This document shows positions 1 through 6,250 of a stretch of DNA of 6,466 bases, one piece after another. How positions within the stretch are numbered: the stretch's first letter is position 1; every line of letters starts with the position of its first letter. Made by a program: the position numbers and the translations under genes. The DNA comes from CAYVTV01 sp964563105. GTDB taxonomy: Bacteria; Bacteroidota; Bacteroidia; Bacteroidales; GCA-2748055. The notes beneath the pieces were generated by a model. That model saw nothing but the letters and a program-made list of their open reading frames with translations, was not told the DNA's origin and did not search any database. The stretch covers positions 1 to 6,466 of the forward strand of contig CAZLXM010000139.1 of NCBI GenBank assembly GCA_964563105.1, given 5' to 3'.

Positions 1-1707
1 ACTAATCCCGTACTTGTACAGGCATTTGCTGACGTAATTCTTGAGGCATTCAGAAATGATACGGCACTAAAATGGTATTCCCTCTCACCATCTGACGGGG
101 GAGGCTTTAGTGATAGTTATGCCAGTAGAGCTCTTACTGAAACAGACCCACACGGAAATATTTCTTATACTCCTTTAGTGCTCAAGTTTTACAATGATGT
201 TGCAAGAATAGTAGGCAAAGAATTTCCTGATCATAAACTCGGAGGATATATCTATGGACAATATAGGTATCCCCCGGCAGCCGGTTTGCCCAAACTTGAA
301 TCTAATCTTGCCCTTATGCTGGTTGGTTATACCCATCATTGGCGGTTATATCGCCCGGATCATCCCGGTATCAATGAAGAGCTAATGAGCAAATGGGGAG
401 AAAGTGCAGAAAAAGATGGTTTTGATCTGTATTTTTATGATTATCCAATATCATTGATGATGCCCAATGCTATGATATGTTCTCCAACACCGGATCATTT
501 AAATTTTATTTATCACCGTTTAAAAAAATATAACTTTAAAGGCGCATACATATATGGCAATCCTGTCTGGCCGGTATTTGGTGCCGGAAATTATATTATT
601 GCTAAACTTTTCTGGAATCCGGAGCAGGATGCCCATGAATTATTGGAGTATTATTGCAAAAAAGCTTATGGGCCTGAAGCAGCTGAAAATATAATTAAGT
701 TATATGCTGTTCTGGATTCTGCATACAATCATTTTTACAAGAATAATCTCAAAGCTGGTTCTGCATTGACAGCAGGTCATCTAAAAGATATATATGCTGC
801 TAATTATAATAAACTTGAGGAGTATTTCTTGTTAGCTGATGCTGCAAAAAAAAATATAAAGCAAAAAGCACGTTTGGATATGTTTGGTCAGGTGCTCTCA
901 CTTTTACAGTGGCACTTAAAGGACCAGGGCTTCCTTGCCGAAGAATTAAATACTCCGCTAACGCGTAAATCTGATGAAATAGATGAGTTAATTTCTACTC
1001 AATATAAGGATTTTCAGATAAGCCGACGAGGACAGATGAATCCTGAAAAACCTTTTAAAATAATAAAGATGAATGCATTACCAGATGCTATGAAACAGAA
1101 ACCAGTAATGGTCCCGATTTATAGAAATTTACGTATGTTAATCCATCCCAATGTTTCTGGTAATATAAGTATTAATGTGAAAAGATTTAATGGAAATAAT
1201 GAATTTATAAGATACACTCTTACAGATGAAGAAAGTAATCAATTGCTTGCAGGAGTGATATCAGAAGGCAGAACAATCAATTTCTACGGTGAGGCAGACA
1301 AAAATTATTTTCTGGATATTCCAAGCCGTAGTGCAAGTATTAAATTTGAAGTTAAAAATGCTATTATTGCTTATAAAGGAGAAAATCTACAAATTGCAGA
1401 AAAATTCATGGATGAGGATATACCTTTATATTTTTATGTGCCTGAAGGAATTAATAACTTCAATATTACTTTAGGTTCTCGTGGGGCTAAAGTTGACGTG
1501 ATTAATCCGGATGGAAACAGGATAGGGCAACTTACTGACGAATCAAGAAAAATAATACCTGTTTCAGATATAAAGTCAGGGTTTTGGAAACTCATTATTT
1601 ATAAAACGAACCAGGGCAATGTGATTAATATAACATTGGATGAGCAAATCCCTCCCTGGTTTATTCCTGATCCAGCCAATCCTTTAATATCAGAACCTTT
1701 ACTTTGA
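1..1707 (+). CDS. DUF4838 family glycoside-hydrolase-like protein, 5' truncated by the window edge
   Basis: The reading frame is open from base 1 to the TGA at 1705-1707, giving 568 residues. The GTG at 178 is internal, because homologous sequence continues upstream of it. Residues 1-60 resemble the DUF4838 core: a helix beginning TNPVLVQAFADVI, then the strand-loop SLSPSDGGGF, where many family members continue with a Cys-x-Cys pair. Here that position reads SDSYAS with no cysteine. The following segment (LVLKFYNDVARIVGKEFPD, then GGYIYGQYRYPP) and the helical part after KLFWNPEQDAHELLEYY with YGPEAAENI also fit the family. About 210 C-terminal residues (from roughly residue 355) look beta-rich and end in a beta-sandwich-like stretch with VDVINPDGNRIG; this may be an accessory or carbohydrate-binding domain. 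DUF4838 proteins are distant relatives of alpha-glucuronidase-type TIM-barrel enzymes; the substrate is unknown. The signal peptide, if any, lies off the window. It is the first visible gene of a probable operon with the DUF6807 and aminotransferase genes. Family call is good; catalytic activity is inferred. Confidence 0.82.
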   Translation, partial: TNPVLVQAFADVILEAFRNDTALKWYSLSPSDGGGFSDSYASRALTETDPHGNISYTPLVLKFYNDVARIVGKEFPDHKLGGYIYGQYRYPPAAGLPKLESNLALMLVGYTHHWRLYRPDHPGINEELMSKWGESAEKDGFDLYFYDYPISLMMPNAMICSPTPDHLNFIYHRLKKYNFKGAYIYGNPVWPVFGAGNYIIAKLFWNPEQDAHELLEYYCKKAYGPEAAENIIKLYAVLDSAYNHFYKNNLKAGSALTAGHLKDIYAANYNKLEEYFLLADAAKKNIKQKARLDMFGQVLSLLQWHLKDQGFLAEELNTPLTRKSDEIDELISTQYKDFQISRRGQMNPEKPFKIIKMNALPDAMKQKPVMVPIYRNLRMLIHPNVSGNISINVKRFNGNNEFIRYTLTDEESNQLLAGVISEGRTINFYGEADKNYFLDIPSRSASIKFEVKNAIIAYKGENLQIAEKFMDEDIPLYFYVPEGINNFNITLGSRGAKVDVINPDGNRIGQLTDESRKIIPVSDIKSGFWKLIIYKTNQGNVINITLDEQIPPWFIPDPANPLISEPLL

Positions 1708-1807
1708 TTATATTTATTAAAATTATTATTTGTTTGAAACCTTATTCTGCTTAATTTTACATATATTAAAAAACATCTTAATATTTAATTTAAAATTTTA
1801 TATAAAT

Positions 1808-2818
1808 ATGAAAAAATTTTCTTTTTATTTTTTGTTAACATGTCTTCTGACATTTTCTGTAAGCTGTTCTTCCAATAAAAAAATTACTTTTATCCAGGGT
1901 GTTGACCAGATTGATGTTATGGCAGATAATAAGATAATAACCAGCTATGTTTATAAACAGGAGAATCAAAAACCTATTTTGTATCCTGTTTATTCTCCTT
2001 CGGGTGAAATAGTTACACGTGGATTTCCACTAATGGAAGTCGAAGGAGAGAGCAAAGATCATCCCCATCATAGGGGGATAACATTTACCTATGGTAATGG
2101 TGAAGTTAACGGAAGTACATTTTGGGGCTTACCTAATTATGGTTCTGTTGATTATGAAAATATAAAGCTTCCTCAAATTAAGCTCGATAGAATTGTTGAA
2201 ATGAAGGAGGGGAAAGATGGTAAACTATCAGTGATAAATTTATGGATTGATAAAAATAATAAACCTTTACTTAGAGAAGACAGAGTCATGGATTTTTCTG
2301 CTAAGGCTGATGAGAACATAATTGATTTTACTATTAGTCTTACTGCTTTGGATACAGTAGTTACTTTTGAAGATACAAAAGAAGGTATGCTGTCAATACG
2401 GGTTGCTGATTGGCTCGCTGAAACACCTACCGGACCATTATTTAAAGGGAAAGGGACCGGAGTATATCTGAATGCAGAAGGTGAAAAAACAGAGAAAAAT
2501 ATTTGGGGTAAGCGCTCTGCCTGGATGAGGTTAGAAGGAAATAAAGACGGGAAAGCTATTGGTATTGCAATTTTCCATAATCCAAAAAGCTTGAACTTTC
2601 CCACATATTGGCATGCAAGAGGTTATGGCTGTTATGCTGCTAATCCAATTGGGCAGTATGAATACCAGAAAGGCACAGGAGTTGCAAATCCTCAAAAACG
2701 TACATTAACATTAAATCCTGGTGAATCTGCATTATTTAAGTTCAGGATGATCATTTATGAGGGTAATAGAGATAAAAAAATATTAGATAAAGAATTTCAG
2801 GATTACAGCAATAATTAG
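1808..2818 (+). CDS. DUF6807 ('PmoA family') lipoprotein
   Basis: A complete 336-residue protein. I chose the ATG at 1808 because it gives a classic lipoprotein signal: MKK, a hydrophobic stretch, then FSVSC with the lipidated Cys at residue 20. The upstream in-frame TTG at 1730 would add 26 hydrophobic residues ahead of this signal and is unlikely. Family hallmarks are DHPHHRG (84-90) followed by NGSTFW (101-106), the EGMLSIRVAD segment (192-201), and PTYWHARGYG with AANPIG near the C-terminus (265-282). The conserved His, Arg, Trp and Asn residues suggest a ligand or metal pocket in a beta-rich fold. Databases often label this family 'methane oxygenase PmoA', but it has no resemblance to the membrane methane monooxygenase subunit. 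In Bacteroidota and Planctomycetota it is usually found beside sugar-catabolic enzymes; its reaction is not established to my knowledge. After the Cys comes SSNKK, without the acidic run typical of surface-export signals, so a periplasm-facing lipoprotein is slightly favoured. It lies 100 bp after the DUF4838 gene and 112 bp before the first aminotransferase. Confidence 0.88.
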   Translation: MKKFSFYFLLTCLLTFSVSCSSNKKITFIQGVDQIDVMADNKIITSYVYKQENQKPILYPVYSPSGEIVTRGFPLMEVEGESKDHPHHRGITFTYGNGEVNGSTFWGLPNYGSVDYENIKLPQIKLDRIVEMKEGKDGKLSVINLWIDKNNKPLLREDRVMDFSAKADENIIDFTISLTALDTVVTFEDTKEGMLSIRVADWLAETPTGPLFKGKGTGVYLNAEGEKTEKNIWGKRSAWMRLEGNKDGKAIGIAIFHNPKSLNFPTYWHARGYGCYAANPIGQYEYQKGTGVANPQKRTLTLNPGESALFKFRMIIYEGNRDKKILDKEFQDYSNN

Positions 2819-2930
2819 ATCATGAACATATGAAACTTTTGTTTGGTACCTTATAAGGAAAGGAATTAAAATATTTGGAAGTGTAATCAGGACGAGCTAA
2901 CTTACAAAGGAATAACTAAAATATTTTCTG

Positions 2931-4274
2931 ATGAACAAAAGAGATTTTACCAGACGAAAGTTTCTTGCTTCTTTATCGGCAAGTTCCCTTGGGACAATAG
3001 CTGCCGGAGCATTACCTGTTATTGGCAAGACTAGTAACGATGCGGGTAAGCTGGCTATTCTCGGCGGGATCCCGGCAATTAAAGCCAAAACTTTTCCTGA
3101 ATGGCCATATATTGACCAGACTATGGTTGATTTAATTGTTAAAACTACCAAAAGTGGTATATGGTCAAGAATTCAAGACAATAAAACAGGTACTGTAGTA
3201 ACCTTTGAGAAGGAATATGCTGCACTTATGGGGGCAAAATTATGTGTAACCACCGGTTCCGGTACACAGGCCTTAAGTTGTTGTGTTGAAGCATTGGGAA
3301 TAGGTGCAGGTGATGAAGTAATAACTTCTCCATATACTGATATGGGGACCATTTCTTCAATACTCACAGCCCGTGCACTTCCGGTAATGGCAGATCTTGA
3401 CAGGGAATCTTTCCAGCTTGATCCTGCTGATGTTGAAAGAAAAATCACGGCTAATACAAAAGCCATTATGCCGGTTCACATGATGGGCCAGCCATGCGAT
3501 ATGAGAAGGATAATGGCTATTGCTGCTAAACATAATCTTCGGGTTATTGAGGATGCCTGCCAGGCACATCTTGCTGAATATCGTGGAAAAATTCTTGGTA
3601 CTATTGGTGATTTGGGAAGTTTTAGCTTTCAAACAACTAAAACTATTGCCTGTGGCGAAGGTGGTGCAGTTATTGGAAATGATGAAGAGCTTATGGAGAG
3701 GGTTTATACCGTTATGATGAATGGCGGACATAAGATAATAGGTACTAAATATCGTATGAATGAACTGGAAGCTGCTATTCTGCTTGGCCAAATGGCAGGA
3801 GTAAAAGAACGTTTTGCAATTCGTAACAGAAATGCTGCATATTTATCTTCGAAACTTAAAAAGTTTCCTGGTCTTATTCCCCAAAAATTATATCCTGGTA
3901 CCAAAAGTGGTTCTTTTTATTTGTACCCAATGACTTATAAAAAGGAATATTTTAATAATGCTGAAAGGAGTAAATTTTTAAAAGCTCTTTCTGCCGAGGG
4001 GATATCTTTTAGTCCGTATATTTCCAACGGTTTACATAAGGAGCCGTGGACTGAGTTTATTTTAAATCTTGATGTTTATAAGAAAATGTATTCTCCCGAA
4101 AGATTGAGAAAGTTTCGGGAAGAATTATATCTTCCAAACTGCGATAAGGTTTGTGAAGATCTTGTAATGATTTGGGCTTCCGGACCATTATTAGGAACAC
4201 TGTCTGATATGGATGACATAATTAATGCAATTATGAAAGTGTATGATAATCGGGATAAACTGAAATTAATTTAA
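2931..4274 (+). CDS. DegT/DnrJ/EryC1/StrS-type PLP aminotransferase with a Tat signal peptide
   Basis: A complete 447-residue protein of the sugar aminotransferase family (fold type I, PLP-dependent). The N-terminus has a twin-arginine motif TRRKFLASL (residues 7-15, Arg8-Arg9), a moderately hydrophobic Ala/Ser/Gly-rich stretch to about residue 30, and a linker; the enzyme domain then starts near KLAILGG (40-46). Family motifs are intact: TGSGTQAL for the PLP phosphate (108-115), PVHMMGQP (181-188), EDACQAHL with Asp208 for the pyridine nitrogen and Gln211 stacking on the ring, and SFQTTKTIACGEGG with the Schiff-base Lys237. KYRMNELEAA (273-282) is also typical. Lys237 argues for transamination rather than the ColD-type dehydratase variant, where it is His. 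Such enzymes normally aminate keto-sugars in the cytosol, so export is unusual. Tat carries folded, cofactor-loaded proteins, which is consistent with a PLP enzyme reaching the periplasm. The substrate is unknown. The start is the only ATG giving the complete Tat signal. AAAGGA at 2906-2911 is too far upstream to be a normal ribosome binding site. The stop overlaps the next gene's first possible ATG (TAATG). Confidence 0.9.
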   Translation: MNKRDFTRRKFLASLSASSLGTIAAGALPVIGKTSNDAGKLAILGGIPAIKAKTFPEWPYIDQTMVDLIVKTTKSGIWSRIQDNKTGTVVTFEKEYAALMGAKLCVTTGSGTQALSCCVEALGIGAGDEVITSPYTDMGTISSILTARALPVMADLDRESFQLDPADVERKITANTKAIMPVHMMGQPCDMRRIMAIAAKHNLRVIEDACQAHLAEYRGKILGTIGDLGSFSFQTTKTIACGEGGAVIGNDEELMERVYTVMMNGGHKIIGTKYRMNELEAAILLGQMAGVKERFAIRNRNAAYLSSKLKKFPGLIPQKLYPGTKSGSFYLYPMTYKKEYFNNAERSKFLKALSAEGISFSPYISNGLHKEPWTEFILNLDVYKKMYSPERLRKFREELYLPNCDKVCEDLVMIWASGPLLGTLSDMDDIINAIMKVYDNRDKLKLI

Positions 4275-5584
4275 TGCTAATTTTGAAAGTAATGAAAACA
4301 AAAAATATTAACATTAGTTTAAGCAGGGATGCCCGAAAATTGGCAATCCTTGGTGGTAAACCGGTTATTGATACCGCAACACAATCACGAATGTCTGCCC
4401 CGCCAATTATTGATGATAATATGATTAATGCAATAATTAAGACTACAAAAAGCGGAATCTGGTGCAGAATACAATCTAATACTGGTACTGTAGCTACTTT
4501 TGAGAAGGAATATGCCAAACTGATTGGCAGTAAATATTGTCTTGCTACCGGCGCTGGTACCCAGTCTTTAAACACTTGTGTTGAAGCTTTAGATATTGGG
4601 GCAGGAGATGAGGTTATCACCTCCCCTTATACTGATATAGGAACAATCTCTGCTATATTGTTTTGTCGTGCACTTCCTGTTATGGCTGATCTTGACAGAG
4701 AGTCTTTTCAGCTCGGCCCTGATGACGTGGAACGAAGAATAACAAAAAATACAAAAGCTATAATACCGGTTCATATTGGAGGGCAACCAGCCCATATGTC
4801 CCGTATAATGTATATTGCAAAAAAGCATAATTTAAAAGTAATTGAAGATGCCTGTCAGGCCCATCTTTCTGAATATCAAGGTAAGAGACTTGGAACAATT
4901 GGTGATTTGGGATGTTTTAGTTTTCAGGCCAGTAAACATATTCGTTGTGGAGAAGGAGGTGCAATAATTAGTGATGATGAACTCCTCATGGATAAATGTT
5001 ATACTATTCATAATCGTGGAGACTCCCGAAGGGGCAGAAAGGAATTGATCGGCCCGAAATACAGGATGAATGAATTTGAAGGTGCATTACTTCTGGCTCA
5101 GCTTGAAGGCAATGCTGTTCATGAACGCCATAAAAGCCGTAATGAGAGTGCCTGGTATATGAGAGATAAGCTTAGTGGTTTTCCCGGACTTATCCCGCAA
5201 AAATTGTATGATGGAACAGGTAACAGTGCATGGTGGATTTTTTTCACAGGTTACAGAAAAGAACATTTTAATAATGTAAGTCGTGCCACTGTTATGAAAG
5301 CCCTTAATGCTGAAGGGGTCGGATGCTCAAGTTATATAAGTTATGGGTTTCATAAATCAGAAGTAATTAAAAACCATATTTTGGATCTGGATGTTTATGA
5401 AAAAATGTATTCACCAGCAAGACTAAAAGAATATCGTGAAGGTTTAGATCTGCCAAATTGTGACAGGGCTTGTGATGAAGAAGTACTGACATTGAATGTG
5501 GGAATGTCTCCAAAAGAAGATCTGGATAAAATGTTTGATGCTATTATAAAAGTTTATGATAACCGGGATAAACTTAAATCATAG
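4274..5584 (+). CDS. DegT/DnrJ/EryC1/StrS-type PLP aminotransferase without signal peptide, paralogue of the preceding gene
   Basis: 436 residues from the ATG at 4274, which overlaps the previous stop in TAATG and suggests translational coupling. An ATG at 4292 (MKTKNIN) would give 430 residues and is equally credible; neither start yields a signal peptide, so the enzyme should be cytoplasmic. It aligns with the preceding protein from KLAILGG to the shared C-terminus VYDNRDKLK, at roughly 60% identity by eye. PLP motifs, numbered from 4274, are TGAGTQSL (92-99), PVHIGGQP (165-172), EDACQAHL with Asp192 and Gln195, and SFQASKHIRCGEGG with the Schiff-base Lys221. Differences from its twin lie around the likely substrate pocket: MMGQPCD becomes IGGQPAH, a 5-residue longer loop (HNRGDSRRGRKE) precedes KYRMNE, and the region near the C-terminal LPNCD motif differs (IWASGPLLG becomes LTLNVGMSP). 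It could act on a related keto or amino sugar after import, or form a mixed dimer; both ideas are inference. The family call is firm and the substrate is unknown. Confidence 0.9.
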   Translation: MLILKVMKTKNINISLSRDARKLAILGGKPVIDTATQSRMSAPPIIDDNMINAIIKTTKSGIWCRIQSNTGTVATFEKEYAKLIGSKYCLATGAGTQSLNTCVEALDIGAGDEVITSPYTDIGTISAILFCRALPVMADLDRESFQLGPDDVERRITKNTKAIIPVHIGGQPAHMSRIMYIAKKHNLKVIEDACQAHLSEYQGKRLGTIGDLGCFSFQASKHIRCGEGGAIISDDELLMDKCYTIHNRGDSRRGRKELIGPKYRMNEFEGALLLAQLEGNAVHERHKSRNESAWYMRDKLSGFPGLIPQKLYDGTGNSAWWIFFTGYRKEHFNNVSRATVMKALNAEGVGCSSYISYGFHKSEVIKNHILDLDVYEKMYSPARLKEYREGLDLPNCDRACDEEVLTLNVGMSPKEDLDKMFDAIIKVYDNRDKLKS

Positions 5585-5594
5585 GTATATTTTG

Positions 5595-5619
5595 AAAAAT
5601 TCATATTGATTTTTTTTTT
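5595..5619 (+). terminator. Weak terminator-like hairpin and T-run after the second aminotransferase gene
   Basis: The arms AAAAAT (5595-5600) and ATTTTT (5609-5614) can pair around an 8-base loop and run directly into a T10 tract (5610-5619), 11 bases after the stop codon. The stem contains no G or C, so it would be unstable. The position is right for the end of the operon, but the structure alone is weak evidence. Confidence 0.25.
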
Positions 5620-5709
5620 AAATTAAGATTGAAAGTTAAGTGACTATAAGAAGATATCGATTAAAACCATAGATAAATAAAAAGAATTCAAGAAAATTAA
5701 TATGGTGTT

Positions 5710-5741
5710 TTTGTATTTAACATAAGTTATTTGCAGATTTG
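5710..5741 (+). promoter_or_regulatory. Possible Bacteroidota-type promoter (TTTG / TAnnTTTG)
   Basis: TTTG at 5710-5713 is followed after 20 bases by CAGATTTG (5734-5741), one mismatch from the -7 consensus TAnnTTTG described for the Bacteroides primary sigma factor. Spacing is normal. It would start transcription about 500 bases before the SusC ATG, giving a long leader. In DNA this AT-rich, such matches arise by chance, so this is only a candidate. Confidence 0.2.
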
Positions 5742-5957
5742 ATATTTGAAATAAAATTAAATTTTTAAGAAATCATTAACTATTTTTTTAAAAAAAGATT
5801 TTTTTATAACTAAATTTTTAAATTTGCCCTTCGAGTATTAGAACTTTTTGAAAACTGTTTGACTATTGCATTTATAACAATTATAAGAAGAATGCAAAAA
5901 TTGGGATTATGAATTCAAACTACTAACGTAATCATTATCTTTATAATAAAAAATTGT

Positions 5958-5980
5958 GTAATGTCATAAATTACGTGACA
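5958..5980. promoter_or_regulatory. Overlapping dyad symmetry, possible operator upstream of the SusC gene
   Basis: Two imperfectly nested inverted repeats overlap here: GTAAT-N7-ATTAC (5958-5974) and TGTCA-N9-TGACA (5962-5980). TGTCA-N9-TGACA is the size expected for a dimeric DNA-binding regulator, and it stands out by its G/C content from the surrounding AT tracts. No regulator gene is in the window to match it with. Confidence 0.25.
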
Positions 5981-6250
5981 GTTCTCATTATACATTTAAA
6001 TTAGTTTATAAGATACTTTATATTTTATCAACACTAAATTATAAAGAATTTAATTGTTTTAATGTATTATAAAAATGCAGCTCAATTTCTAACATCTTTT
6101 TACATAAGAAAAATATGTTTTTTATAAATACTATTAATTGAATTAAATAAATTGCCTATGACAGATACTTTAAGTTGCCAGATCTAACAGATATTCATGG
6201 TGTTATATGTTAATGTTTAATATACGACTAAATAATTAATAATTTTAACT

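Larger units (their letters stand above)
5585..6250. other. Long AT-rich non-coding region between the aminotransferase operon and the SusC gene
   Basis: About 670 bp with no credible coding frame in either direction and much lower GC than the flanking genes. It has many A and T runs, for example T10 at 5610-5619 and T7-A7-GA-T7 at 5783-5805. The 11-base TAAATTTTTAA occurs twice (5758-5768 and 5811-5821), which may be chance in such AT-rich DNA. I see no tRNA, rRNA or known riboswitch. It most likely holds the end of the upstream transcript and the promoter and long leader of the SusC operon. Confidence 0.7.

Noticed and set aside
1289..1474. 61-codon plus-strand frame inside the DUF4838 gene
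   Set aside because: Out-of-frame shadow in AT-rich DNA, rich in Ile/Leu/Lys, with no independent support.
1730..1807. Earlier TTG start for the DUF6807 protein
   Set aside because: It would place 26 hydrophobic residues before a complete lipoprotein signal that starts at ATG 1808.
2173..2604. Minus-strand frame of 143 codons inside the DUF6807 gene
   Set aside because: It lies wholly within a gene with clear family motifs, and its translation is low in complexity (Ser/Phe-rich) and resembles nothing known.
1808..2818. Methane monooxygenase function suggested by the 'PmoA' family name
   Set aside because: The protein is a small soluble lipoprotein with DUF6807 motifs and no multi-pass membrane segments; the name is a misleading database label.
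3173..3791. Minus-strand frames inside the first aminotransferase gene, with similar-looking peptides opposite the second
   Set aside because: The shared antisense peptides (such as VITSSPAPI) simply mirror the conserved sense codons of the two paralogues.
2931..5584. Mobile element or recombination as the source of the twin aminotransferase genes
   Set aside because: No transposase, inverted repeats or target duplications flank the pair, and the copies are too diverged for a recent event.
5755..5825. Repeated TAAATTTTTAA as a CRISPR or iteron array
   Set aside because: Only two copies, composed solely of A and T in very AT-rich DNA, with no regular spacing.
5825..5850. tRNA-like TTCGA T-loop word in the spacer
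   Set aside because: No cloverleaf arms or acceptor stem pair around it.
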